From Roseateles koreensis (GTDB lineage Bacteria; Pseudomonadota; Gammaproteobacteria; Burkholderiales; Burkholderiaceae_C): DNA of 64,000 nucleotides. Positions within the stretch are counted from its first letter, which is position 1. Every line of letters begins with the position of its first letter. Of the stretch, positions 1-9,300 are shown piece after piece. Below the pieces are notes generated by a model, which saw nothing but the letters and a program-made list of their open reading frames with translations, searched no databases and was not told where the DNA came from. Where the stretch lies: positions 364,191-428,190 of the forward strand of contig NZ_JAQQXS010000001.1 in the NCBI RefSeq assembly GCF_028595305.1, in the 5' to 3' direction. Position numbers and translations under genes: made by a program.

Positions 1-2505
1 CAAACCGTTACCGGTAGCCTGAACGCGATTGACTTGAATACGCTGCCGATTTCTGCGATCGAGCGCGTGGAAATTCTGACCGACGGCGCCTCGGCGTTGT
101 ACGGTGCTGACGCCGTTGCCGGCGTGGTCAACTTCATTACCGTGAGGAATTCGACCGAAGGCACGATCAATGCTGGCGTTTCGTTGCCGACCCATGCCGG
201 CGCAGAAGAAAAGCGCATCAGCCTGACCAAGGGCTTTGGCAATTTCGAGGCAGACGGCTTCAATGTCAATGTGGCACTGAGTTACGACAAGCGCGGTACC
301 TTGGCTGCGACGCAGCGCGATTTCGCGAAAACCGGTCTGGTGACGCATACAGACTCCGACGGAATTCTCCTCGGTGTTCCTACGGCCAACGCGACATCTA
401 AGCGGTCGGTGCCGGCGAACTTGAATTTGTACGATGCGGATGGCAATCAACTGACGCGTATCAACCCGACCTTGGCTGCTACCGGCGCGTGCCCAGCCTA
501 CCATGTGAAGTCGGGCAATTCTTGCCGTTATGATTTCACCAGCCAGTTGGAAATTTACCCTGATCGGGAGCGTACCAACGGCTATGTGACCTTCGACAAG
601 AAACTTGGCGACGATATCAAGTGGTCGACAGAGTTGCTGGTCAGCCATACAAAGAGCACCTCGCGCATTGCCCCCCCTCCTGGTGAATTGCCGGTTCAAG
701 TGGGTTCAGCGGCATACAACACCGCGATTGCATTGGCAGCATCAAAGGGCTACTTCCCCATCGGTACCGCGGGTGTGGATGCTGCGCATGCATTCGACCC
801 GACGACTATGGATGCCAACCTTCGCTTCACAGAGTTGGGCAAGCGGACCAACGTCAATGAAATCGACCTGACTCACTTTGTAACGGGTGTGGAAGGCAGC
901 TTCTCGGGATGGGACTACAGCACGTCGTTCACCCATTCTGAAAACACGGTGAAAGATACCTTCGGCGGCGGCTATGCCAGCGTGAGCGGCGTTGCTGCGG
1001 CGACCTTCACCGAGTTCAATCCCTTCTTGCCGTTTGGTGCCCAGAGTGCCGCAGGTCAGAAGGCCATTGACGGCGCGAAGCTGAGTGGCTACTGGAATGG
1101 TGGCAAGTCCACACTGCAATCGCTCAACGGACAGGCTTCCCATGATCTGGGTAAGTTGGACGGCGGCACCATGCAGATCGGCCTGGGCTTTTCTTTGCAG
1201 CGTGAAAAGCTGGACTCTCGCCCCGGTGATGTCCTGGCCGGCCGTGTGACTTACAAGACCGACGCCAACAACCAGCCTTGCGCGGCCAGCGGCTTGCCTT
1301 GCGTGGGCACGGCGATTGACCAGCGTTTTGGCGACTCTGGCATTACGCCGGCATACAACGCAACGCGCGATACCCAAGGTGTGTTCTCCGAATTGGTGAT
1401 GCCCTTCACCAAGTCCTTGGAAGTGACTGCCTCGGGTCGGTTCGATCACACCAGTGACTTTGGCAATACCACCAATGGCAAGCTGGCGGTGCGTTATCAG
1501 CCGGTCAAGGAATTGCTGGTGCGTGGTTCGGTTGGTACCGGCTATCTGGCACCATCCATTGCTCAAGTTAATGCGCCCAAGCAAAACTACGGCGTGACGG
1601 CAGGAGCATATTCGTGCACGGATGGTTCTGCTGCAGCGACCGCGCTGCAAGCTTTGGCAACAGCCAAGGGCCTGCTGTGCGACGACGGCGCGCAGTTCCA
1701 GCAGTACGCAATGGGTTACAAGAACCTGAAGCCGGAAACGTCACATCAATTCACCTTTGGTGCATTGTGGGAGCCGACTGCCGACTACTCGTTCGGTGCT
1801 GACTATTGGGCTGTGTACATCAGCGACTCGATTGGCTCGAAGACAGAGCAGGTTGTGTTTGCGGACCCTAACAAGTACGCGAGCAATTTCACGGACTTCG
1901 TGGATCCGCTGACTGGCAAGAAGTTGCTGGCCGTTATTTTCCCGAATGAAAATCTGGGTAAATCCATCACTTCGGGTATTGACTTCAGCCTGCGCGGCCG
2001 TTTCAAGCTCGCGGGTGGCAAGTTGACCTCCAACCTGAACGCGACCTATCTGCTGGTCTCCAAGGCTCAACAAGAGGTCGGCGGCGCTTATCTGTCGGAC
2101 ATCGAGAACAAGGATCAGACGGGTTCGGTCTCCTTCCGTTGGCAAGGCCGATGGATCAATACCTTCGACTTGGGTGATTGGAGCAATACGGCGACTGTCA
2201 ACTTCAAATCGGGTTACAACGACTCGGCAGTCGATGCGGCCGTGAAGTCCGGTCCAAACATCGGTACGACCCGTTCTGGCTATCGCCAGCCGGTGCCATG
2301 GTTCTACACTTTGGACCTGACATCGACCTACGCCGTGAACAAGTCGTTCTCCTTGACTGGTGGCGTGCTGAACCTGTTCGATCGCAACCCACCGTTTGTG
2401 TTCAGCCAGGCTGGAACCAGCCGTGGCCAGGAAGTGGGTTGGGATGGTCGCTACTACGACCCCCGCGGCCGTACGATTTTCGCAAACGCATCCTACAAGT
2501 TCTGA
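1..2505 (+). CDS. TonB-dependent outer-membrane receptor, 5'-truncated by the window edge
   Basis: The reading frame is open from base 1, so the N-terminus (signal peptide, TonB box, start of the plug) lies outside the window. The TTG at 34 is an internal codon and not a start. The first visible residues are plug-domain sequence, with the hallmark stretch ERVEIL followed by DGASALYGADA and GVVNFIT. A long beta-barrel follows and ends in an aromatic C-terminus (ASYKF), typical of outer-membrane proteins. The family moves siderophores, cobalamin, sugars or oligopeptides across the outer membrane using TonB-ExbB-ExbD energy, and the genes for that complex follow directly. The substrate cannot be told from sequence. 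It resembles the second receptor at 54.6-57.4 kb in the plug signature and in an FGAQSAAG stretch. Confidence 0.93.
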   Translation, partial: QTVTGSLNAIDLNTLPISAIERVEILTDGASALYGADAVAGVVNFITVRNSTEGTINAGVSLPTHAGAEEKRISLTKGFGNFEADGFNVNVALSYDKRGTLAATQRDFAKTGLVTHTDSDGILLGVPTANATSKRSVPANLNLYDADGNQLTRINPTLAATGACPAYHVKSGNSCRYDFTSQLEIYPDRERTNGYVTFDKKLGDDIKWSTELLVSHTKSTSRIAPPPGELPVQVGSAAYNTAIALAASKGYFPIGTAGVDAAHAFDPTTMDANLRFTELGKRTNVNEIDLTHFVTGVEGSFSGWDYSTSFTHSENTVKDTFGGGYASVSGVAAATFTEFNPFLPFGAQSAAGQKAIDGAKLSGYWNGGKSTLQSLNGQASHDLGKLDGGTMQIGLGFSLQREKLDSRPGDVLAGRVTYKTDANNQPCAASGLPCVGTAIDQRFGDSGITPAYNATRDTQGVFSELVMPFTKSLEVTASGRFDHTSDFGNTTNGKLAVRYQPVKELLVRGSVGTGYLAPSIAQVNAPKQNYGVTAGAYSCTDGSAAATALQALATAKGLLCDDGAQFQQYAMGYKNLKPETSHQFTFGALWEPTADYSFGADYWAVYISDSIGSKTEQVVFADPNKYASNFTDFVDPLTGKKLLAVIFPNENLGKSITSGIDFSLRGRFKLAGGKLTSNLNATYLLVSKAQQEVGGAYLSDIENKDQTGSVSFRWQGRWINTFDLGDWSNTATVNFKSGYNDSAVDAAVKSGPNIGTTRSGYRQPVPWFYTLDLTSTYAVNKSFSLTGGVLNLFDRNPPFVFSQAGTSRGQEVGWDGRYYDPRGRTIFANASYKF

Positions 2506-2524
2506 TCGTCAAGCTTGATTGGAC

Positions 2525-2554
2525 AAAAAGACCGCCTGGGGCGGTCTTTTTTTT
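2525..2554 (+). terminator. Rho-independent terminator after the TonB-dependent receptor
   Basis: A 10-bp perfect stem (AAAGACCGCC paired with GGCGGTCTTT) with a 3-nt loop is followed by a run of eight T. It starts about 20 bases after the receptor stop codon, so the receptor is probably transcribed separately from tonB. Confidence 0.93.
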
Positions 2555-3312
2555 GGGGGCGGAGAAGCCGGGTGACCGTCATTTGAGTTACACCGGAGAT
2601 CAATTTTCTCGCCCTGCATCGCTGTGTTTTTCGAGATCGGATCTTCTCACCCCCATGCCGGTGCACCCAGAGGTGCCAAGTCTTGACCTGGCTGCCGTGC
2701 GAGATTTTCCACGGCGCAGGCGGCTGGAACGGTCTGGTAACTTTTTCCCGGAGATTTTGGGCGTTAGGGGTTACTACTGAGCTTATGGGTCTTTTTTCCT
2801 GCCCCTGCACCAGTAAAATACCACTTGTCAGCACGAGGCGGAGACCCTGCGAATGTTGGGTTCTTGTCTCGTGCTGTGTCGCTTGTAAGCTGCGGGAAAG
2901 CCCCATGATCGAGGCAATTTCGTTCTCGCTTATGATGCGGCACCGCAAAATTCGATTGCAGCATGTGCTGGCGGATTGCAAGTGCATCCGAAGCGGAGTT
3001 CGCTGCGAAAGTGTGCGAACAGTTGGTTAGATTGGGCTCTCTAGTTGAACCCGGGTTTTGAGTATTTGTGTCCATGCTGCAGGCAGCGGCCGTCGCTCCA
3101 GCGCCAAGCGCGAAGTGGAGGGTGGTCCCAGATGAAGGTCCGCACCTTCTCTGGTCATACGCTGTTGACGCCACCGGTTGCTTTGCTCCAAGCGCGTGTT
3201 TGATGAGCGCTGAGTTAAAGTTTCGAGCCGTTTGGGTTGTTGCGTTTTGAGTTGATTCCTTCCCCCCGAGCGTGTTGATGAAAGTATTTCGCAGTCAAAT
3301 GAAGGAGCGCGC
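2555..3312. other. Long intergenic region between receptor and tonB, no gene recognised
   Basis: This 758-bp gap contains only short, unconvincing open frames on either strand, none with a recognisable domain. It should hold the tonB operon promoter, but no clear -35/-10 pair or Fur box was found. It contains one 9-bp inverted repeat (listed separately). The 3' end carries the tonB ribosome-binding site, AAGGAG at 3302-3307. Confidence 0.5.
2829..2876. repeat. Inverted repeat in the tonB upstream region
   Basis: CAGCACGAG at 2829-2837 is exactly repeated in inverse as CTCGTGCTG at 2868-2876. The 30-nt interior carries a further partial match (GAGACCC against GGGTTC, with wobble). As RNA it could form a two-part stem-loop. 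No T-tract follows, so it is not an ordinary terminator. It could be a leader structure, a small RNA element or a chance repeat. Confidence 0.35.
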
Positions 3313-3960
3313 ATGAACTTTGCGCAGGAGAAGAACGGCGCCTCGCGCTACACGGGTATCGGCGTCGTTGTGCTGATTCACGTGTTTATTGCGTGGGCTT
3401 TGGCCAGCGGCCTGGCCCGCAAGGCTGTGGAAATGGTGAAGGGTCCGATTGAGACCAAGGTCATCGAAGAAAAGGTCAAGCCGCCGCCGCCGCCTGAAAA
3501 GGTTGTGCCACCGCCGCCGGATCTGAAGGCACCGCCACCACCGTTCGTGCCGCCGCCTGAGTTTCAGGTGACTGCACCGCCGCCGGTGAATGCGCCTGCC
3601 ATCCAGTCCACGCAAGTGGCGCCGCCTCAGCAAGTGGCAAAAGCTGCACCGGCACCTGCCGTTGCAGCACCGCCACCGGCGCCGCGGGTCGGGCCCCAGC
3701 GCGCAGGTGCTGTGTGTACCAAGATGGGCAAGCCTGAAATGCCTTCGGTCAACTTGAGCGGCGACGCGCTGTTCAAGGCCGTAGCAGTGGTCAAGTCAGG
3801 TCGTGTGGTGTCTGTGGAAATCACCAGCCTGCGTGCCGGTGTGGACCGCAAGGCACAACGCGCACTGGTCTCGGCCATCGAATCCACGTTGCGTGACACC
3901 TATGAGTGCCCGGGCGATGTGGTGATCGAGCAAGAGTTCCAATTCCGTCAGACGGACTGA
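3313..3960 (+). CDS. tonB: TonB-family energy transducer
   Basis: This 215-aa protein has the TonB layout. A short cytoplasmic N-terminus leads into one membrane segment at about residues 15-35. A long proline-rich periplasmic spacer follows at about residues 50-130, with PPPPP and many PPP runs. The C-terminal domain at about 135-215 would contact receptor TonB boxes. It couples the ExbB-ExbD proton channel in the inner membrane to outer-membrane receptors. The ATG is preceded by AAGGAG at good spacing. It leads the exbB-exbD-exbD group and lies downstream of a receptor gene, which supports the call although the C-terminal domain itself is divergent. Confidence 0.87.
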   Translation: MNFAQEKNGASRYTGIGVVVLIHVFIAWALASGLARKAVEMVKGPIETKVIEEKVKPPPPPEKVVPPPPDLKAPPPPFVPPPEFQVTAPPPVNAPAIQSTQVAPPQQVAKAAPAPAVAAPPPAPRVGPQRAGAVCTKMGKPEMPSVNLSGDALFKAVAVVKSGRVVSVEITSLRAGVDRKAQRALVSAIESTLRDTYECPGDVVIEQEFQFRQTD

Positions 3961-4000
3961 TTCTGTCGTCGGCACAGTTCAAGAATCAATCAGCCCCCAC

Positions 4001-4031
4001 AAAGGGTCAGGCACAACCCGACCCTTTTCTT
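4001..4031 (+). terminator. Attenuator-like hairpin between tonB and exbB
   Basis: AAAGGGTC (4001-4008) pairs with GACCCTTT (4020-4027) across an 11-nt loop, followed by a TTCTTT stretch. It lies in the 110-bp tonB-exbB gap. It would make exbB expression partly independent of, or lower than, that of tonB unless read through. Confidence 0.6.
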
Positions 4032-4070
4032 TCAAACCAGTTTCAGATTTCTTCCGTAGGAGTTGACTTC

Positions 4071-4904
4071 ATGTTCTCTCGTATTTCCGGCCTGATCGCC
4101 GCTATCGCCTTCGCCGCGACCATGGGCTTCTCGCCCGCCCAAGCTCAAGAACAAAAGCCAGCTGACGCTGCGTCGGCTGCTGTTGAGACGCCTGCTGCTC
4201 CTGTTGCCGAAGCTGCTGCACCTGCTGCTCACAAGGTTGACAACCCCTACGGCCTGATGGCCATGCTGGATCACGGCGACATGGTGTCCAAGGGCGTTCT
4301 GGGCCTGTTGCTGATCATGTCCATGGGCAGCTGGTACATCCTGATCACCAAGCTGTGGGACACCACCAAGCTGGCCAAGGAAGCCAAGGACGTGCGCGCC
4401 ACATTCTTCAAGAAGGCCAGCTTGGCCGATGGCGTCAAGACGCTGAGCGAAGGCAGCGCGTTCCGCTACATCGCTGGTTCTGCTATCGAAGCCTCGGAGC
4501 ACCATGAAGGCGCGCTGACCGAAAACATCGACCACAGCAGCTGGGTCACGATGAACATCGACCGCTCCGTGGCCGACGTGCAAGCTCGTGTGCAAACCGG
4601 CCTGGGTTTCCTGGCGACCGTGGGTTCGACTTCGCCGTTCATCGGCCTGTTCGGCACGGTGTGGGGCATTTTGCAAGCGCTGACCGCCATTGGCGTTGCC
4701 GGCCAAGCTTCTATCGACAAGGTCGCAGGCCCTGTGGGTGAAGCCCTGATCATGACCGCCATCGGTCTGGCCGTGGCTGTGCCTGCCGTGTTGGGCTACA
4801 ACTGGCTGGTGAACCGCAACAAGTCGGTGATGGGCCAAGTGCGTGCTTTCGCTGGTGACCTGCACGGCGTGCTGATGGGCAACCGTCAAGTTGCAAAGCG
4901 CTAA
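4071..4904 (+). CDS. exbB: ExbB proton-channel subunit (MotA/TolQ/ExbB family)
   Basis: The start is the ATG at 4071, preceded by AGGAG (about 4059-4063). It gives a 277-aa protein beginning with a signal-like segment ending near SPAQAQ. An Ala/Pro/Glu-rich linker (residues about 27-55) follows, and then the three-helix MotA/TolQ/ExbB core. The core shows the family stretch GLFGTVWGILQAL and a final helix rich in Ala and Val. With ExbD it forms the inner-membrane proton channel that powers TonB. The N-terminal periplasmic extension is typical of long-form ExbB proteins. An in-frame extension upstream to 3906 overlaps tonB and has no ribosome-binding site. Confidence 0.93.
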   Translation: MFSRISGLIAAIAFAATMGFSPAQAQEQKPADAASAAVETPAAPVAEAAAPAAHKVDNPYGLMAMLDHGDMVSKGVLGLLLIMSMGSWYILITKLWDTTKLAKEAKDVRATFFKKASLADGVKTLSEGSAFRYIAGSAIEASEHHEGALTENIDHSSWVTMNIDRSVADVQARVQTGLGFLATVGSTSPFIGLFGTVWGILQALTAIGVAGQASIDKVAGPVGEALIMTAIGLAVAVPAVLGYNWLVNRNKSVMGQVRAFAGDLHGVLMGNRQVAKR

Positions 4905-4955
4905 GCCCAGGCTTAGCCAGAGCAACTTAACAGCAGAAATCCCGGAGAAGCCACC

Positions 4956-5384
4956 ATGGCAATGAATGTCGGATCCTCTTCCGGCGACGACGAAGTGGTT
5001 TCGACCATCAACACCACGCCCCTCGTGGACGTGATGTTGGTGCTCTTGATCATCTTCCTCCTCACCATCCCGGCGGTTATCAATTCGGTGAAGTTGAATC
5101 TCCCCAAGGAGACCAACGTCGTTCGGGTGACCAAACCGGAAAACATTGAAATCTCGGTGTCCAAAGAAGGTGACATTTACTGGGGCACAACCCTGGTGAA
5201 TGACACGGACGACCTCGTCAAACGTCTGGGCAAGGTGGCGGTTTTGAATCCGCAGCCTGAAGTCCATGTTCGTGGCGACGACAAATCGCGTTACGAGTCA
5301 GTTGGTCGCGTGGTTTATGCGTGCCAGCGGGCCGGCATCATGAAGGTCAGCTTCGTCACCGAACCTCCCGCCAAGGGCGGTTGA
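4956..5384 (+). CDS. exbD: ExbD/TolR-family proton-channel subunit, first copy
   Basis: This 142-aa protein has one N-terminal membrane helix (residues about 20-45) preceded by the family motif NTTPLVDVMLVLLII, including the conserved membrane aspartate that carries protons. A periplasmic TolR/ExbD fold follows. CGGAGAA lies just upstream of the ATG. It lies 51 bp after exbB and 21 bp before a second exbD, so they are almost certainly co-transcribed. The N-terminus (MNVGSSSG) is nearly the same as in the next gene, pointing to a tandem duplication. Confidence 0.94.
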   Translation: MAMNVGSSSGDDEVVSTINTTPLVDVMLVLLIIFLLTIPAVINSVKLNLPKETNVVRVTKPENIEISVSKEGDIYWGTTLVNDTDDLVKRLGKVAVLNPQPEVHVRGDDKSRYESVGRVVYACQRAGIMKVSFVTEPPAKGG

Positions 5385-5405
5385 GAAGAAGCCAGGAGCT
5401 AAAGC

Positions 5406-5837
5406 ATGGGAATGAATGTAGGCAGCTCGTCCGGCAGCGATGAGCCGGAAGTGATGATGGACGTCAATACCACGCCCTTGATCGACGTGATGTTGGTCCT
5501 GATCGTGATGTTGATCATCACCATTCCAATTCAGCTGCACAGCGTGAATCTGGACATGCCGCCACCGAGCAATCAGCAGCCGCTGAAAGAACCCGTGGTG
5601 CATGAGGTCTATATCGACTTCGACGGCACGGTGAGCTGGGACGGCGTGGCACTGCCAGATATGGCTGCCGTGACCACCAAGCTGACTGAAGTGGTTGGCG
5701 AGGCCGATCAGCCCGAGGTCCATATCAAGCCCAACAAGCTGGTGGACTATGGTTATGTTGCTGCGGTGATGGCCTCTGCTCAACGCCTTGGCGTGAAGAA
5801 GATGGGCATGGTCGGCAACGAGCAGTACGTCAAGTAA
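5406..5837 (+). CDS. exbD: ExbD/TolR-family proton-channel subunit, second copy
   Basis: A 143-aa ExbD paralogue with the motif NTTPLIDVMLVLIVM in its single membrane helix and a periplasmic C-terminal domain. AGGAG lies 10 bases before the ATG. It shares the MNVGSSSG start with the upstream exbD but has clearly diverged in the periplasmic part. ExbD acts as a multimer, so the two could form mixed or alternative complexes with ExbB. It ends the core operon and a terminator follows. Confidence 0.94.
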   Translation: MGMNVGSSSGSDEPEVMMDVNTTPLIDVMLVLIVMLIITIPIQLHSVNLDMPPPSNQQPLKEPVVHEVYIDFDGTVSWDGVALPDMAAVTTKLTEVVGEADQPEVHIKPNKLVDYGYVAAVMASAQRLGVKKMGMVGNEQYVK

Positions 5838-5892
5838 TCAGCCCGATTGGTCAAACTCGATTGGGCATTGAGGTTTTGATGCGCAGACAAGA

Positions 5893-5925
5893 GCGCGCTT
5901 CCCGCGAGGGCGGCGCGTTTTTTTT
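5893..5925 (+). terminator. Rho-independent terminator after the second exbD
   Basis: A hairpin with an outer GCGCGC/GCGCGT stem, a small internal loop and an inner CCC/GGG stem capped by a GCGA tetraloop is followed by eight T. It separates exbD from the TPR gene. Confidence 0.8.
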
Positions 5926-6053
5926 GGTCTTTATGCAATGATTGCGTCAACGCGTGGCCCCTGGGGTTCGACGCGGATGACTGGGAAAATCGGTGGTTCA
6001 CAGCTCTGCTTCAAGAGCAGCCGCCCGACAAAGTAAATGCGAGGAACGAAGCA

Positions 6054-7331
6054 ATGACGAAAGCGACGAACAAGGCCTTGAAGCTCAAGACTCTGGCCAC
6101 GATTGCACTGGGTGTTGCAGCCTTTGGATTCAACGCCACGCCGCAAGGCCAGTTTGGATTCGCTCAAGCCCAGGCTCAGTCCGAAGGTGTGCGCCCCGAA
6201 GTTGGCAAGATCCTGAAAGACGCTGGCGGCCTGATCAAGGCCGGTAAGTACAAGGAAGCCCTGAGCAAGGTGCATGAGGCCGAAGGCGTGAGCGGCCGCA
6301 ATGGCACTGAAAACTATTACATCGAAGCCACTCGCGTTGCAGCCGCTTCAGGCGCCGGCGATGCTGACGCCATGGTCAAGGGCTTCGAAGCGATGAAAGC
6401 CAGCGGCAAACTGGGCACTGCGGACCAGTTGAAGATGATGGAGTCGATTGCCGGCACTTATCTGCGCAACCGCGACAACGCTAAGGCGCTGTCATGGGCG
6501 CAGCGTTATTTCAAGGAAGGTGGCACCAGCGCGTCCATGAAGCAGGTGTTGACCAGCGCACAGTTCCAGTCGGGTGATATGGGCTCGATCATCAAGGATA
6601 CACAGGACGAAATCACGGCTGACGAAAAAGCCGGACGTACGCCCTCGATGGACAAGCTGAACCTGTTGCTCAGCGCCGCCCTCAAAAAGGGCGATAGCGC
6701 TGCTGAAGGGTTTGCCGTTGAGCGGTTGCTGAACTACTACCCCCGCAAAGAATTGTGGGCGCAGGTGTTGGGTGGGCTGCAATCGAAGAAGGGCTTCTCC
6801 GACCGTTTCAACCTAGATATCTTGCGTCTCAAGTTGGCGACTGGCAACCTCAAAGATGCCAACGACTACTTCGAAATGGCCCAGTTGTCAGCCCAGGCAG
6901 GCTATCCTGAAGAAGGTAAATTGGTTGTTGAAAAGGGCATGGCCGCAGGTATTCTGGGTCAGGGTGCCGAAGGTGCTCGTCACAAGCGTTTGTTGGACTT
7001 GCTGAATAAGCGCATCACCGACGGCAAGGCCACTTTGACCGAAACTGAGCGTGCGGCCAGTGAGGCCAAGGATGGCAATGCACAAGTGTCTCTGGGTTTG
7101 GCCTATGCATTCCGTGGCGAAGCGGCCAAGGGTGCCAAGATCATTGCCGATGGCATCGAGAAGGGCAGTCTGAAGCGTCCTGAAGACGCCAAGCTCTACC
7201 TTGGCATGGCGCAATCCATGGCCGGTGACAGCACCAAGGCCGCGGCGACTTGGCGCAGTGTCAAGGGCACTGACGGTTCGGCTGAATTGGCACGCCTGTG
7301 GGTCATTCAAACTCGCGGTGCAAAGCGCTAA
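6054..7331 (+). CDS. Secreted tetratricopeptide-repeat protein of the TonB cluster
   Basis: This 425-aa protein begins with a signal peptide (hydrophobic stretch at about 12-26, Ala-rich cleavage region AQAQAQ near 40). The rest is all-helical and repeat-like with TPR character (for example AGKYKEALSKVHEAEGV near residues 62-78 and the region around 340-415). Its function is unknown. Its place directly after tonB-exbB-exbD-exbD suggests a periplasmic partner of that TonB system, for instance a scaffold. It has its own start after a terminator, so it may also be transcribed alone. Confidence 0.72.
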   Translation: MTKATNKALKLKTLATIALGVAAFGFNATPQGQFGFAQAQAQSEGVRPEVGKILKDAGGLIKAGKYKEALSKVHEAEGVSGRNGTENYYIEATRVAAASGAGDADAMVKGFEAMKASGKLGTADQLKMMESIAGTYLRNRDNAKALSWAQRYFKEGGTSASMKQVLTSAQFQSGDMGSIIKDTQDEITADEKAGRTPSMDKLNLLLSAALKKGDSAAEGFAVERLLNYYPRKELWAQVLGGLQSKKGFSDRFNLDILRLKLATGNLKDANDYFEMAQLSAQAGYPEEGKLVVEKGMAAGILGQGAEGARHKRLLDLLNKRITDGKATLTETERAASEAKDGNAQVSLGLAYAFRGEAAKGAKIIADGIEKGSLKRPEDAKLYLGMAQSMAGDSTKAAATWRSVKGTDGSAELARLWVIQTRGAKR

Positions 7332-7383
7332 GCGTTGATCGCATGTCGGTGAGACGCCCGTTTAGCGGGTGTTTTCCCCGTCA

Positions 7384-7417
7384 AAAAGGGCCAGGAGATC
7401 GCTCTCCTGGCCCTTTT
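7384..7417. terminator. Bidirectional rho-independent terminator
   Basis: A perfect 15-bp stem (AAAAGGGCCAGGAGA / TCTCCTGGCCCTTTT) around a TCGC tetraloop has T-tracts on both strands. It serves the TPR gene on the plus strand and the convergent dehydrogenase on the minus strand. Confidence 0.96.
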
Positions 7418-7459
7418 GCTTTGTAGTGATTGGAGCGCGCTGAAGTCAGCTCTTTTGTA

Positions 7460-8218
7460 TCACTTGGGCGCCAGGCGAATGGCGCCGTCGAGTCGAATGA
7501 CCTCGCCATTGAGCATCTCGTTGGTGATGATCTGGTGAACCAGTTTGGCGTAATCCGTGGGTGTACCCAGGCGCGAAGGGAAGGGCACATTTGCCGCCAG
7601 CGCATCCTGTACTTCTTGCGGCATGCCGAACAACATCGGCGTGCCAAAAATGCCAGGCGCGATGGTCATGTTGCGAATGCCGTTGCGCGCCAAATCGCGG
7701 GCAATTGGGAGGGTCATGCCAACCACGCCACCCTTGGAGGCGCTGTAGGCAGCTTGGCCGATCTGGCCGTCGTAGGCGGCCACAGACGCGGTGGAAATCA
7801 ACACACCTCGTTCCCCCGTTGATTCAGGCGCATTTTTGGACATGGCTTCGGCTGCCAGTCGAATCATGTTGAAGCTGCCGATCAGGTTGACGGTGATCAC
7901 TTTGGAAAATAGCGCCAGCGGGTGGGCGCCCTCTTTGCCCACAGTTTTCACGGCAGGGGCAATCCCGGCGCAGTTAACCAAGCCCATCAACTTGCCGAGG
8001 CTGACGGCCTTGGCGACCACGGCCTGGCCATCGGCTTCCTGGCTGACATCGGCCTTCACGAAGGCGCCGCCCAATTCTTTGGCGACAGCTTCGCCACGCT
8101 CAACTTGCAAGTCGGCAATGACGACCGTGGCCCCTTGGGCGGTGAGCATGCGTGCGGTGCCTTCGCCCAAACCGGAGGCGCCGCCGGTGACGATAAATAC
8201 CTTGCCTGCGATTTCCAT
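7460..8218 (-). CDS. Short-chain dehydrogenase, probably 3-hydroxyacyl-CoA dehydrogenase type
   Basis: This 252-aa classical SDR has the cofactor motif TGGASGLG (residues about 12-19), NCAG near 83, and the catalytic Ser with a YSASKGG motif near 158. Sequence flavour and length match the HSD17B10-like (type II 3-hydroxyacyl-CoA / 2-methyl-3-hydroxybutyryl-CoA) dehydrogenases, which oxidise hydroxyacyl-CoA intermediates with NAD in fatty-acid or isoleucine breakdown. Strong ribosome-binding site AAGGAG before the ATG. A large palindrome 67-96 bases upstream covers the likely promoter, so expression is probably controlled by a catabolic regulator. The exact substrate is inferred. Confidence 0.85.
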   Translation of the reverse strand: MEIAGKVFIVTGGASGLGEGTARMLTAQGATVVIADLQVERGEAVAKELGGAFVKADVSQEADGQAVVAKAVSLGKLMGLVNCAGIAPAVKTVGKEGAHPLALFSKVITVNLIGSFNMIRLAAEAMSKNAPESTGERGVLISTASVAAYDGQIGQAAYSASKGGVVGMTLPIARDLARNGIRNMTIAPGIFGTPMLFGMPQEVQDALAANVPFPSRLGTPTDYAKLVHQIITNEMLNGEVIRLDGAIRLAPK

Positions 8219-8284
8219 GTGATCTCCTTGGGCTTGCTGAGCCGATGTGAGTAAAGAAGGATAGGGCGCGAAAAGTCAGTACCT

Positions 8285-8314
8285 CTACTTGACGTTAACG
8301 TAAACGTCAAGTAG
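8285..8314 (-). promoter_or_regulatory. Palindromic operator/promoter of the dehydrogenase, LiuR-like
   Basis: A 30-bp near-perfect palindrome with 12-bp arms (CTACTTGACGTT and AACGTCAAGTAG) and 14 of 15 base pairs matching overall. On the minus strand it contains TTGACG (a -35) followed 17 bp later by TAGAGG (a weak -10). Its core resembles sites described for the MerR-family regulator LiuR of branched-chain amino-acid and fatty-acid catabolism (repeats of ACGTTAACGTAAACGT type). The regulator assignment is inference. Confidence 0.65.
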
Positions 8315-8321
8315 ACCATTG

Positions 8322-8345
8322 AAAAGAGGCCGCTCGAAGCGACCT
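8322..8345 (-). terminator. Probable terminator downstream of adk
   Basis: On the minus strand AGGTCGCT pairs with AGCGGCCT (8 bp with one wobble) around a 3-nt loop, followed by CTTTTC. It lies about 120 bases after the adk stop, between adk and the dehydrogenase promoter. Confidence 0.55.
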
Positions 8346-8466
8346 GATCAATTTCCTGCTGGCAGTACAGCGTTGTGAGTCCGTAGCGTCCGCCTGACAA
8401 AACCGGGGCTGTGAGTGAATCGCGCGTTTCATGCGTTGACCCAGGCACAGCCCGCCGGTGACCCAC

Positions 8467-9162
<696 letters not shown>

Positions 9163-9300
9163 TCAGCTGGTTTGGAGCCAAAATCGTACCTGGGAAGCGC
9201 CCTTGACAACTGCGGGCGAGGATACCATGAGGCACCCTACAACTGGCTGACGGCTGGGGCAAAATGGCGTTTGCCCACGGCTTTTGGGTCTGTTTACGCC

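Noticed and set aside
34..36. TTG at position 34 as the start of the left-edge receptor
   Set aside because: The frame is open to base 1 and the upstream codons read as plug-domain sequence (QTVTGSLNAID), so the gene is simply cut by the window.
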